Both the position numbers and the translations under genes were made by a program. This document shows, piece after piece, positions 16,726 to 24,078 of a stretch of 34,665 nt of DNA. The DNA is taken from NCBI GenBank assembly GCA_035354435.1, contig DAOQAY010000009.1, positions 1-34,665 of the forward strand, in the 5' to 3' direction. The notes beneath the pieces are model-generated. The model saw only the letters and a program-made list of their open reading frames with translations, did not search any database and had not been told where the DNA came from. The stretch is from JAKLDO01 sp035354435. GTDB taxonomy: Bacteria; UBP6; UBA1177. Numbering within the stretch: the first letter of the stretch is position 1; every line of letters begins with the position of its first letter.

Positions 16726-17637
16726 TTGAAAAAGCATAATCCGCACGATCAGTTTTTCATTCAGACTTTCACAGATGAAAATAATATGCGGGTATTCCTC
16801 AAGAACACTCTGCCGCCAGAACTCATTGAATTAATTGACTTAAATGTTATCGAATATGAAACTGACACTCACATTGATCCGGCTTTGCACAAAAATGTCA
16901 CAGACCTTGTTGTGAAAACTCAGGTGAATTCGCAAACACCGGTTGACATCTACTTTCTCTTTGAACATAAGTCAGTTTATGATGACAAGATCCTTTTTCA
17001 GATTCTTAGATACATGACAACAATGTGGGAAAAGGATCTGAACGAAAAGAAGAAACCGAGAATAATAATTCCTTTCATTTTTTACCACGGAAAAAAGAAA
17101 TGGAAACTCAAAAAGCTCAGTGAAATGCTGACAGACAATCAATCTATTCAAAAATGGCTTATCGACATTCCATATCTTCTTTTTGATACTGGAAAGAATG
17201 TTGCTGATTTCAGCGAAGCGATGAGACTCAAGGTTTCAATTGAAATGTTAAAAAGGGCGTTTGTTAAAAATATTGATGAGATCAAAGAAATTCTTGAGAT
17301 GATTGATCGATCAGGGATTTTGGAAGATGAATTGGAAGCTGAATCCTTTATGTTTTATTTTTTTAAAATCAGCGACCTTGAAACGGAGGAATTCATGAGT
17401 ATAATCAGCAATGATTTGAGTATTAACCGGAAATCCGAGGTTAAAATGGTTTCGCTTTATGACCGGCTGATAACAAAAGGCAAGCAGGAAGGAAAGCAGG
17501 AAGGAGCGTTCGCAAAAGCTGTTGAAACTTGCAAAAAAGCACTACTTGCCGGAGCCCCTGTGGAATTTATTGTTCAAATAACTGACCTTCCACTCGAAAA
17601 AGTCCTTGAAATCCAGAAGTCACTCAAAATCAATTAA
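16726..17637 (+). CDS. Rpn-family PD-(D/E)XK nuclease / putative transposase
   Basis: This 303-residue protein belongs to the Rpn (recombination-promoting nuclease, PDDEXK_2-type) family. The N-terminus HNPHDQFFIQTF and VFLKNTLPPEL are typical. The catalytic core is Asp60 in VTDLVVK and the E-x-K pair Glu80/Lys82 in FLFEHKS; IIPFIFYHGKKKW follows. The C-terminus has the KGKQEGKQEG charged repeat seen in many members, then a small helical tail. Such proteins are DNA endonucleases that promote recA-independent recombination and are often multi-copy. Translation starts at TTG. It marks the left side of the rearranged accessory region, but no terminal repeats were found around it. Confidence 0.9.
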   Translation: MKKHNPHDQFFIQTFTDENNMRVFLKNTLPPELIELIDLNVIEYETDTHIDPALHKNVTDLVVKTQVNSQTPVDIYFLFEHKSVYDDKILFQILRYMTTMWEKDLNEKKKPRIIIPFIFYHGKKKWKLKKLSEMLTDNQSIQKWLIDIPYLLFDTGKNVADFSEAMRLKVSIEMLKRAFVKNIDEIKEILEMIDRSGILEDELEAESFMFYFFKISDLETEEFMSIISNDLSINRKSEVKMVSLYDRLITKGKQEGKQEGAFAKAVETCKKALLAGAPVEFIVQITDLPLEKVLEIQKSLKIN

Positions 17638-17649
17638 TAATTCTCCTAT

Positions 17650-17677
17650 TTGACATAAATCCTCAAGGTGATAGACT
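17650..17677 (+). promoter_or_regulatory. Candidate promoter of the M49 peptidase gene
   Basis: TTGACA (17650-17655), 16-bp spacer and TAGACT (17672-17677), 33 bp before the ATG. The -10 hexamer matches at four of six positions. Confidence 0.45.
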
Positions 17678-17709
17678 TCGGAGTTCATTTAAATTAATCG
17701 GAGGAAAAA

Positions 17710-19254
17710 ATGTCAAAAGTTGCTGAAGCTATCGGAAAATTCAAAAAAGTCGGAATAGATTATGATTATTCGACCCTTCCGGCGGATGTTACAAAAGCCC
17801 TTCCCCATCTGAAAAAGGCGATGGATATGATTACTAAGATCTTTCTGCGTCAGGAGATGGAAGGTCTTCCCGAGATCTATAATGATGTTGTTAACGGCAA
17901 AGATGAAGAAAAAAAGGAATTCTGGAAACTTTTTATGGGACCATGGAGTCAGCTTGATGAATTCAAATCGCTTTATCCTGAATTCAAAGATAGACCTGCA
18001 ACTTGCGCATTCTATCCTGCCGATATCACAAAAGAGGAATGGGAAAAAGCGCTTGCAGGAATGAATGACGCTGAAAAAGAGCTTATGAACGACACATACA
18101 CCGTGATAGTCCGTGAGAACGGTAAACTTAAACCAGTTCCTTATCATGTTTATTATGCTGAAGAACTCGGCGAGCTTTTCGATCACCTTGAAGATGCCGC
18201 TGAATGCATTGAAAATGAATCACTTAAAGAATATCTCATCGCAAGAGCAGAAGGAATGGTTGCCGGAAACTATAGAGATTCCGAAGCGTTATGGGTAAAG
18301 ATGAAAGATGTTCCGATAGATCCTGTCATGGGACCTTTTGAAGTTTATGCCGACGGTTTTCTTGGGCTGAAAGCAACTTATGAAGCATTTCTGATGGTTG
18401 TCGACCACGAAAAAGGGAACAGACTTAAAGAGATAGAGAACAATCTGAGCAACCTTTCAGCAATATTTCCGGTTCCTGCCGGATCAAAGGCTGCTGTAGG
18501 GAAGATCGCCCCGATGATAGTGGTTCATCAGATCTATTCTTCAGGTGAAGCGGCTCAGGGTATCATGGCAAGTGCATTCAACCTGCCAAACGATGCATGG
18601 GTAAGAGGCAATGTCGGCTGGAAACAGATCATGATCTATAACATTATGCAGGCAAAGTTCAATAACTGCACAATGAAGATCGCGGAAAAGATATCACACG
18701 GAAAAATAAAAGCAGAATTCGACCCTTATTTCTATTTTGTTCTGATGCATGAAGTCAGCCACGGTCTTGGACCTGCATATCGCGCTGACGGAACACCGGT
18801 TTCAAAAGCTATCGGCAAGAACTACACTGCGATCGAAGAAGCAAAAGCCGACACAGGCGGACTTTTCATACTTCTCAAACTCGGTGGAAAATATGGAATT
18901 CCGGCATTTGGCAAAGAAACGATACTTAACAGCTTCTTTGGCGGACTCTTCAGATCAATGAGATTCGGAGTACATGAAGCACACGGTGCCGCAAATGTAG
19001 TTGAATTCAACTGGCTCAAGGAAAACGGGATCATCAAAGTTCTTGCCAACGGCGATTTCGAGACCGACTCCACCAACCTTATCCCCGTTGCAGAAAAACT
19101 CCTCAACGAACTCTGCCGCATCGAAGCCGACGCAACCCCCGAAGAAGCAGCAGAATTCCTGAAAAAATACGCAACACCCGGCAAAGAAATACTCGACGCC
19201 ATCGCAAAACTCACCGACATTCCAATAGACATCAGAGTCGATTATTCGTTGTAG
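17710..19254 (+). CDS. M49-family metallopeptidase (dipeptidyl-peptidase III-like)
   Basis: This 514-residue cytoplasmic-looking protein has zinc ligands in HEVSH (His347, His351) and the downstream EEAKAD motif (Glu376 or Glu377, Asp381), which corresponds to the EExxA(D/E) second motif of M49. Canonical DPP III has the six-residue HExxGH; the shorter HExxH form is known from a few bacterial members such as that of Caldithrix. The enzyme would remove dipeptides from the N-terminus of short peptides. GGAGG precedes the ATG at 17710. No signal peptide is present. The final 120 bp recur downstream at 21928-22047. It is followed after only 10 bp by a DUF1566-like lipoprotein gene with no terminator between them. 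Confidence 0.87.
   Translation: MSKVAEAIGKFKKVGIDYDYSTLPADVTKALPHLKKAMDMITKIFLRQEMEGLPEIYNDVVNGKDEEKKEFWKLFMGPWSQLDEFKSLYPEFKDRPATCAFYPADITKEEWEKALAGMNDAEKELMNDTYTVIVRENGKLKPVPYHVYYAEELGELFDHLEDAAECIENESLKEYLIARAEGMVAGNYRDSEALWVKMKDVPIDPVMGPFEVYADGFLGLKATYEAFLMVVDHEKGNRLKEIENNLSNLSAIFPVPAGSKAAVGKIAPMIVVHQIYSSGEAAQGIMASAFNLPNDAWVRGNVGWKQIMIYNIMQAKFNNCTMKIAEKISHGKIKAEFDPYFYFVLMHEVSHGLGPAYRADGTPVSKAIGKNYTAIEEAKADTGGLFILLKLGGKYGIPAFGKETILNSFFGGLFRSMRFGVHEAHGAANVVEFNWLKENGIIKVLANGDFETDSTNLIPVAEKLLNELCRIEADATPEEAAEFLKKYATPGKEILDAIAKLTDIPIDIRVDYSL
19135..19254 (+). repeat. Direct repeat, copy A: 3' end of the M49 gene
   Basis: The last 40 codons of the peptidase gene, including the stop, are matched by 21928-22047. 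Over the last ~100 bp only about seven bases differ, most of them synonymous. Confidence 0.9.
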
Positions 19255-19264
19255 GTGAAAACAT

Positions 19265-19843
19265 ATGATGAAAAACAACCTAATCTTCCTAATATTTATG
19301 ATGCTTCCAATTACTTCTTGTAATATAACCGACACAGGTAATCCGAGAAAATATTCAATTTCTGACAATGACATTCTTGCTAATGATTCTGACGAAACAG
19401 TTGTCAAAATCACTTGTCCCGATGATAATAAATTTTGTCACGAACATGACGGATTGTTCTGGTCCGACATATCTTCAAATAATAAAATGTACTGGATTGA
19501 AGCTATAAATTATTGCGAAAATCTTGGCGGCAGACTTCCTACAATATCTGAATTAAGAACACTTGTTGAGAATTGTGATAATTCAGAAACAGGTGGTGTT
19601 TGTAGAGTCACTGATGACTGCTTAAGTTTAGATTGTTGGAGTAAATCATTATGTTACAGCTGTGAAGACGGTGAAGAATCAGGTAAATATTCAGCTTTTG
19701 GTGATAAAGACTTATTTTGGTCTGTTTCAGAAGTTTCAGATGGCGACGGTGCGACATGGTGTGTGCTTTTCTTTAACGGAAACATCGATTTCGGCTCAAA
19801 TACAGACAATGGCAACTGGGGCAATGCCCGCTGTTTACATTAA
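19265..19843 (+). CDS. Lipoprotein with DUF1566-like domain
   Basis: MMKNNLIFLIFMMLPITSC is a lipoprotein signal with lipidated Cys19, followed by an Asp/Asn/Ser linker. From about residue 50 it carries a DUF1566 (Lcl C-terminal-like) domain: GLFWSDIS, MYWIEAINYCENLGGRLPTISELRTLV, and near the end DLFWSVSEV and NARCLH. This fold resembles C-type lectin or formylglycine-generating-enzyme-like domains of surface proteins. Length is 192 residues. It starts 10 bp after the peptidase stop and is more AT-rich than its neighbour. Its role at the surface is unknown. Confidence 0.85.
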   Translation: MMKNNLIFLIFMMLPITSCNITDTGNPRKYSISDNDILANDSDETVVKITCPDDNKFCHEHDGLFWSDISSNNKMYWIEAINYCENLGGRLPTISELRTLVENCDNSETGGVCRVTDDCLSLDCWSKSLCYSCEDGEESGKYSAFGDKDLFWSVSEVSDGDGATWCVLFFNGNIDFGSNTDNGNWGNARCLH

Positions 19844-19897
19844 ATTTTGTATGACCCATAAAAAACTTCAACCTCAGAGATAAATTTTCATTCCTAA

Positions 19898-19961
19898 ATG
19901 AACAAAGAGCGAACTGATCAAACTGGATGATATTAAAAGCAGAATCTTCACGATCCGCGGA
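19898..19961 (+). pseudogene. Frameshifted 5' end of the first ORF6N gene
   Basis: An ATG at 19898 aligns with the start of the intact paralogue at 22136, but there are 13 rather than 12 nt before the shared GAACTG. This +1 shift leads to a TGA at 19928-19930. The sequence from 19911 still encodes ELIKLDDIKSRIFTIRG in the other frame, where TGA precedes it and no ATG, GTG or TTG is available before 19962. Confidence 0.75.
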
Positions 19962-20786
19962 ATGCAGGTGATGCTTGATAGTGACTTGGCTGAACTGTAT
20001 GGAGTTGAAACAAAAAGACTGAATGAACAAGTAAGGAGAAACATTGAAAGATTTCCCGATGAGTTCGGTTTTGTTCTGTCCAGATCAGAATATAATTTTA
20101 TAAGGTCGCATTTTGCGACCATAGAAATAGGTCAGGGAAAACACAAAAAGTATCTTCCGAGAGTTTTTACCGAATATGGCGTAATGATGCTTTCAAATGT
20201 TTTAAAAAGTGAAACAGCATCAAAAGTCAGCATAAATATTATAAAAGCATTTGTCTCACTTCGCAGATATTTAAAAGAAACTTCAGAAATATTTCAACGG
20301 TTTGAGATTATTGAGAAAAGGCAAATTAAATATGAACTTGAAACTGACAATAAAATTGAAAAAGTGCTAAACGCTCTTGAAAACAGACAACTTCAACCAA
20401 AACAGGGCATCTTCTTTAACGGTCAAATCTTTGATGCACACAAATTTGTTTCAGACCTTGTCCGATCGGCAGAAAAATCTATTGTTCTGATTGATAATTA
20501 TATTGATGACACTGTTCTCACGCTTTTTGCCAAACGAAAATCCGGTGTAACACTCAAAATCCTTACAAAAAATGTGACAAAACAGCTTCAACTTGACATG
20601 AAAAAGTTTAATGAACAGTTCCCGCCAGCCGAAATACAGGAATTTGACCAATCTCACGACAGATTCATGATAATTGACAGTTGCGTTGTCTATCACATCG
20701 GAGCGTCACTCAAAGACCTCGGAAAAAAATGGTTCGCTTTCTCAAAAATGGATATTACGGTTGCTGATATTTTAAGAAAATTATGA
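19962..20786 (+). CDS. ORF6N-domain / PLD-like protein, N-terminally shortened
   Basis: The visible frame starts MQVMLDSDLAELYGVETKRLNEQVRRN..FPDEFGFVLS, an ORF6N (phage anti-repressor-like DNA-binding) domain lacking its first 17 or so conserved residues because of the upstream frameshift. A linker (about residues 110-140) leads to a C-terminal domain with FNGQIFDAHKFVSDLVRSA and HDRFMIID..YHIGASLKDLGKK, which resembles a phospholipase-D-like HKD half-site. The DNA from 20496 to 20756 is identical to 22721-22981. The ATG at 19962 has only CGCGGA upstream. It may be translated by re-initiation or be a decaying copy. Its biological role is unknown; ORF6N proteins are common on prophages and islands. 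Confidence 0.75.
   Translation: MQVMLDSDLAELYGVETKRLNEQVRRNIERFPDEFGFVLSRSEYNFIRSHFATIEIGQGKHKKYLPRVFTEYGVMMLSNVLKSETASKVSINIIKAFVSLRRYLKETSEIFQRFEIIEKRQIKYELETDNKIEKVLNALENRQLQPKQGIFFNGQIFDAHKFVSDLVRSAEKSIVLIDNYIDDTVLTLFAKRKSGVTLKILTKNVTKQLQLDMKKFNEQFPPAEIQEFDQSHDRFMIIDSCVVYHIGASLKDLGKKWFAFSKMDITVADILRKL
20496..20756 (+). repeat. 261-bp perfect repeat, copy A (3' part of ORF6N gene 1)
   Basis: Base-for-base identical by eye to 22721-22981. Identity falls abruptly after both ends, and the final codons of the two genes are unrelated. Confidence 0.9.
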
Positions 20787-20873
20787 CTTTCACAAGATTC
20801 CCTACTTGACACTGTGTGACTTTATGCTACGGTTTTGTGATGCGAAACTTCAAAATAATTATAGGAGATCAGG

Positions 20874-21209
20874 ATGAGAGATTTTCCAGCTTTTATGAAG
20901 AATCCTGCGAATCGGATACCGAGTGACACTCAGAACACAAAAGATGTCGAAGGCTACTATTTTCAAGGTGCTGACAGCAGCCAGATGGCATATTGGACAT
21001 GCAACTCTGATCAGATCTCAAAAAAGCATGTCAACAACTTCGATGAATACATGATCTGTGTATCAGGACAATACACTGCATACATCGACAGGGAAGAGAT
21101 TGTTCTTAATTCCGGTGATGAATTATTTATTCCGGCAGGAACAGAACAAAGCGGAAAAGTTGTAGCAGGGACAAGAACAATCCATGTGTTCGGAGGTAAG
21201 AGAATTTAG
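20874..21209 (+). CDS. Small cupin-domain protein
   Basis: This is a 111-residue single-domain cupin. Motif 1 is represented by KKHVNNFDEYMICVSGQYTAYI and motif 2 by GDELFIPAGTEQSG. One of the usual metal histidines in motif 1 is kept (KKH), and motif 2 ends in Gln-Ser where a His is common, so metal binding may be weak or absent. AGGAG lies 7 nt before the ATG. A TTGACA at 20806-20811 could be part of its promoter, but the -10 box is poor. It stands alone between the first ORF6N gene and an AT-rich gap; the ligand is unknown. Confidence 0.85.
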   Translation: MRDFPAFMKNPANRIPSDTQNTKDVEGYYFQGADSSQMAYWTCNSDQISKKHVNNFDEYMICVSGQYTAYIDREEIVLNSGDELFIPAGTEQSGKVVAGTRTIHVFGGKRI

Positions 21210-21487
21210 TCAGTAATACTAAAAAAATTTTAAAGACAGTCCATTAACCATTTCAATACTTTTATATTCCTTTGTTTTCAGTAAAAACCTCAACACCTTG
21301 AATTAGCTAACATTTTATCCTTTTAATTTACATACTCCAATCACAAACTATGTTAATTTATTGAAACGATTTACAACAATTTGTTTTTCTGTAAATTCTC
21401 GACTATAATTTTTTGTTTTTATTTTTCATTACACTCGAATGGTGTCTGCACCAAAGAAATATTATCAATTTATCCAAGGAGGATGTT
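21210..21487. other. AT-rich intergenic gap
   Basis: About 280 bp with no convincing coding frame and no clear hairpin terminator. Its right half holds the promoter at 21381-21409 and a 5' leader of about 70 nt. Confidence 0.6.
21381..21409 (+). promoter_or_regulatory. Candidate promoter of the DUF4177-like/yidD pair
   Basis: TTGTTT (21381-21386), 17-bp spacer, and a perfect TATAAT (21404-21409). Confidence 0.55.
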
Positions 21488-21712
21488 ATGAATTACATGG
21501 TAAAGGCTTTTCTGCCTAAGATTGATGGATGCGGAGCAAAAGACAATGGATGGGATGAAGTTAGATGTAATCAATTTCAGGAGTTTCTGAACTCTCATGC
21601 TCAAAACGGTTGGAAGCTTCATTCAAGCGAATACCGTCAAATGACTGCGACGAAAGGATGCGGTAATGACAAAGGAGCATGGTTGGTCTGTATTTTTGAA
21701 AAAGATATATGA
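21488..21712 (+). CDS. Small DUF4177-like protein
   Basis: This 74-residue protein starts at ATG 21488, with a strong AAGGAGG site 5-6 nt upstream. It has the look of the DUF4177 family: a short N-terminal strand (NYMVKAFLPK), a helix followed by the LN..AQNGWKLHSS signature (FLNSHAQNGWKLHSS), and a C-terminal strand GAWLVCIFEKD. It overlaps yidD by 4 bp (ATGA), so the pair is translationally coupled. No function is known for this family. An upstream in-frame extension to 21413 has no ribosome-binding site and is not used. Confidence 0.75.
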   Translation: MNYMVKAFLPKIDGCGAKDNGWDEVRCNQFQEFLNSHAQNGWKLHSSEYRQMTATKGCGNDKGAWLVCIFEKDI

Positions 21713-21918
21713 AATATCTGGGGATTGCAGCGATCCGTTTTTATCAAAAACATCTGCGACATTTCCATAACAGAAAGTGTATATACACGCCGACATGCTC
21801 TGATTACGGCATACTCGCAATTGAAAAATACGGATTTTTTAAAGGATGCTATGTTACATATTTAAGAATTCGTCGTTGTAATGGCGCAAAATATAAAGGT
21901 GGCGAAGATTGGCTTTAA
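21709..21918 (+). CDS. yidD: YidD-family membrane protein insertion factor, orphan location
   Basis: This 69-residue protein has the YidD pattern IRFYQKHLR..CIYTPTCSDYGILAIEKYGFFKGCYVTYLRIRRCN followed by GGEDWL. The three conserved Cys and the amphipathic N-terminal helix are kept. YidD helps insertion of inner-membrane proteins with YidC and is normally encoded between rnpA and yidC; here neither is present. The DPVP-type ending of housekeeping YidD is replaced by EDWL. It overlaps the DUF4177-like gene by 4 bp and is followed directly by the M49 tail remnant. It is probably an accessory paralogue. Confidence 0.87.
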   Translation: MKYLGIAAIRFYQKHLRHFHNRKCIYTPTCSDYGILAIEKYGFFKGCYVTYLRIRRCNGAKYKGGEDWL

Positions 21919-21927
21919 AAATATAAG

Positions 21928-22047
21928 AACCCCGAAAAAGTCGTTGAATTACTTAAAAAATACGCAACACCCGGCAAAGAAATACTCGACACCATCGCAA
22001 AACTTACCGACATCCCGATAGACATCAGAGTCGATTATTCGCTGTAG
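21928..22047 (+). pseudogene. Remnant of a second M49 peptidase gene (3' end only), repeat copy B
   Basis: The frame reads NPEKVVELLKKYATPGKE.. and ends IDIRVDYSL-stop, the same C-terminus as the intact peptidase at 17710-19254. No upstream part of the gene is present: the remnant begins 10 bp after the yidD stop. The differences from copy A are mainly third-position or synonymous, so the sequence evolved as part of a working gene before being cut off. Confidence 0.88.
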
Positions 22048-22075
22048 GTCATCCACCTTACTCTTATTCATTTTC

Positions 22076-22104
22076 TTGCAAATCTAATTCCAATTTGATA
22101 TATT
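22076..22104 (+). promoter_or_regulatory. Promoter of the second ORF6N gene
   Basis: TTGCAA (22076-22081), 17-bp spacer, TATATT (22099-22104), 32 bp before the ATG. Confidence 0.65.
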
Positions 22105-22135
22105 AATTCGTTGTTTTAAACTGCCGGGCAAAAAA

Positions 22136-23011
22136 ATGAGTGAAAACGAACTGATCAAACTGGATGATATCAAAAGCAGAATCTTCACGATCCGCGGAAT
22201 GCAGGTTATGCTTGATAGTGACTTGGCTGAGTTTTATCAAACGGAAACCAAGTATGTAAATAGGGCTGTGAAAAGAAATCCCGATAGATTTCCAGAAGAA
22301 TTTGTTTTTCAGCTCACAAAAACCGAGATGGAATCTTTAAGGTTCCAATTTGGCACCTTAAAAACAGGAAGAGGACAGCATCGAAAATTTATGCCTTATG
22401 CTTTTACTGAGGCTGGTGTTGCTATGCTGTCGGCAATGCTCCAAACTAACATTGCTGTTCATGTAAGTGTTCAAATTATTCAGGCTTTTGTTAAAATGCG
22501 TCACTTTATCTCAGAAAATGCACGAATATTTCAAAGATTAGACTCTGTTGAAATCAAACTCCTTGAAACAGATAATAAAATCGAAAAGGTTCTTGCAGCA
22601 CTTGAAAGCAACCAGCTTCAACCAAAACAGGGCATTTTTTTCAACGGTCAAATCTTTGATGCCCACAAATTTGTTTCGGATCTTGTCCGGTCGGCAGAAA
22701 AATCAATTGTTCTTATTGACAATTATATTGATGACACTGTTCTCACGCTTTTTGCCAAACGAAAATCCGGTGTAACACTCAAAATCCTTACAAAAAATGT
22801 GACAAAACAGCTTCAACTTGACATGAAAAAGTTTAATGAACAGTTCCCGCCAGCCGAAATACAGGAATTTGACCAATCTCACGACAGATTCATGATAATT
22901 GACAGTTGCGTTGTCTATCACATCGGAGCGTCACTCAAAGACCTCGGAAAAAAATGGTTCGCTTTCTCAAAAATGGATATTCATGCCGCAAAAATGCTGA
23001 CAAGAATATAA
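22136..23011 (+). CDS. ORF6N-domain / PLD-like protein, intact copy
   Basis: This 291-residue protein begins MSENELIKLDDIKSRIFTIRGMQVMLDSDLAEFYQTETKYVNRAVKRN, a full ORF6N domain, with FVFQLTKTEMESLRFQF and YAFTEAGVAMLSAML completing it by about residue 110. A linker with ETDNKIEKVLAALES leads to the PLD-like C-terminal domain (HDRFMIID, YHIGASLKDLGKK). The first 83 bp after the start and the last 261 bp of common sequence match the 19962 gene almost or fully, while the middle differs strongly. It has its own promoter. ORF6N domains are DNA-binding modules of phage origin; what this fusion does is not known. Confidence 0.87.
   Translation: MSENELIKLDDIKSRIFTIRGMQVMLDSDLAEFYQTETKYVNRAVKRNPDRFPEEFVFQLTKTEMESLRFQFGTLKTGRGQHRKFMPYAFTEAGVAMLSAMLQTNIAVHVSVQIIQAFVKMRHFISENARIFQRLDSVEIKLLETDNKIEKVLAALESNQLQPKQGIFFNGQIFDAHKFVSDLVRSAEKSIVLIDNYIDDTVLTLFAKRKSGVTLKILTKNVTKQLQLDMKKFNEQFPPAEIQEFDQSHDRFMIIDSCVVYHIGASLKDLGKKWFAFSKMDIHAAKMLTRI
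22721..22981 (+). repeat. 261-bp perfect repeat, copy B (3' part of ORF6N gene 2)
   Basis: Identical to 20496-20756 and in the same orientation, 2225 bp apart. It is long enough for homologous recombination that would delete the cupin, DUF4177-like, yidD and remnant segment. Confidence 0.9.
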
Positions 23012-23103
23012 CACTATCTAAAACACTCTATGCAAATAGCCAATCATTAAATTATTTGTTTGATTTTACTGGATAATTTGATAAAACCAATTTAGAGGTG
23101 ATC

Positions 23104-23328
23104 ATGAAACACCTTTATACAATATTATTATCAATTGCCTGTATGCTTCTTTCGTTTACTCTTACTTCAGAACAAAAGACTCCGTCAAGACTTAATGCTG
23201 TGGAAATTACAGATCAAGACGCCGATTCAGAAATAGATTGCGACATAATTATAGACAGTGACCCTGACAACTATGAAGAGAATTGCTGTGCTTATGGTCC
23301 AGGATGTGCAGTAACAATTATTGATTAA
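23104..23328 (+). CDS. Small secreted acidic Cys-containing peptide
   Basis: This 74-residue protein starts at ATG 23104, preceded by GAGGTG. The N-terminal MKHLYTILLSIACMLLSFTL is a signal peptide. The mature part is strongly acidic (EITDQDADSEIDCDIIIDSDPD) and ends with a CCAYGPGC cluster, so one or two disulfides are possible. I do not recognise it. It stands alone between the second ORF6N gene and the efflux operon. Confidence 0.65.
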   Translation: MKHLYTILLSIACMLLSFTLTSEQKTPSRLNAVEITDQDADSEIDCDIIIDSDPDNYEENCCAYGPGCAVTIID

Positions 23329-23394
23329 ATTCAAGAAACACCGCAAGTCATAAGTTTCCTTTAAATTATGGAAAAATATATTTCTTTTAATATA

Positions 23395-23422
23395 TTGACT
23401 TCTTGAAATCCGCATTTAAAAT
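23395..23422 (+). promoter_or_regulatory. Promoter of the RND efflux operon
   Basis: TTGACT (23395-23400), 16-bp spacer, TAAAAT (23417-23422), each five of six to consensus, 33 bp before the TetR ATG. No clear inverted-repeat operator was found in it. Confidence 0.6.
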
Positions 23423-23454
23423 AAGCATTTGAAATAGTTGTTTGAGGAGGAGTG

Positions 23455-24078
23455 ATGAAGAAAACACAGGAAAGAATAATTGAGGCGGCAATGGAGCTTT
23501 TTGCTGAAAAGGGTTTCAAAGAGACTACAGTGGCTGAAATATGTACTAAAGCCAATGCCAATGTAGCTGCAGTGAACTATCATTTCAGGGATAAGGATCA
23601 GCTGTATATTGAAGTCTGGACACAGGCGTTCAATGCGGCGAATAAGAAATTCCCTTTTGATGGAGGCCTTGATCCATCGGCTCCTGCTGAAGATCATTTA
23701 AAGGCTCACATAGCGTCAATAATAAATGCGGCTTTTTCTGAAGGTCCGGAAAGTCTGATTCCGAAGTTGAGAAATTTTGAGACAGTTACTCCGACTGGAT
23801 TGATGGATAAAATAATGAATAAAATGAATCATAATTTAGGGCGGCACATGGAAAGTACCATTATGCGTCTGCTCAGCCCTGTTGATGAAATCTACATGCA
23901 TTTATCTATCATGAGCATTCTCAGTCAGTGTTTTGCGTTTTCAACTGAAATTAAAAATCTGAATGGACCCATGATGAAACATTGTAAAGATAAGATCGAT
24001 GCTGAAAGAATAATTGATCATATTTATAGATTCAGTATTTCGGGAATTGAGTATATAAGGTCAACGGTGATAAAATGA
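23455..24078 (+). CDS. TetR-family regulator of the efflux operon (CecR-like)
   Basis: This 207-residue regulator has an N-terminal helix-turn-helix (RIIEAAMELFAEKGFKETTVAEICTKANANVAAVNYHFRDKDQLY, about residues 7-52). The AAVNYHFRDK recognition helix and the C-terminal pattern (IPKLRNFETVTPTG, SILSQCFAFS) resemble the CecR/YbiH subgroup, which controls efflux genes. I use the ATG at 23455, with GAGGAGG 4-5 nt upstream, over the GTG at 23452. It overlaps the outer-membrane factor gene by 4 bp, so it is made with the pump and probably represses its own operon. Confidence 0.9.
   Translation: MKKTQERIIEAAMELFAEKGFKETTVAEICTKANANVAAVNYHFRDKDQLYIEVWTQAFNAANKKFPFDGGLDPSAPAEDHLKAHIASIINAAFSEGPESLIPKLRNFETVTPTGLMDKIMNKMNHNLGRHMESTIMRLLSPVDEIYMHLSIMSILSQCFAFSTEIKNLNGPMMKHCKDKIDAERIIDHIYRFSISGIEYIRSTVIK

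Noticed and set aside
19255..22047. Complete integrative element
   Set aside because: The duplicated peptidase tail looks like an attachment-site duplication, but no integrase, recombinase or tRNA is present, so only a rearranged block is claimed.
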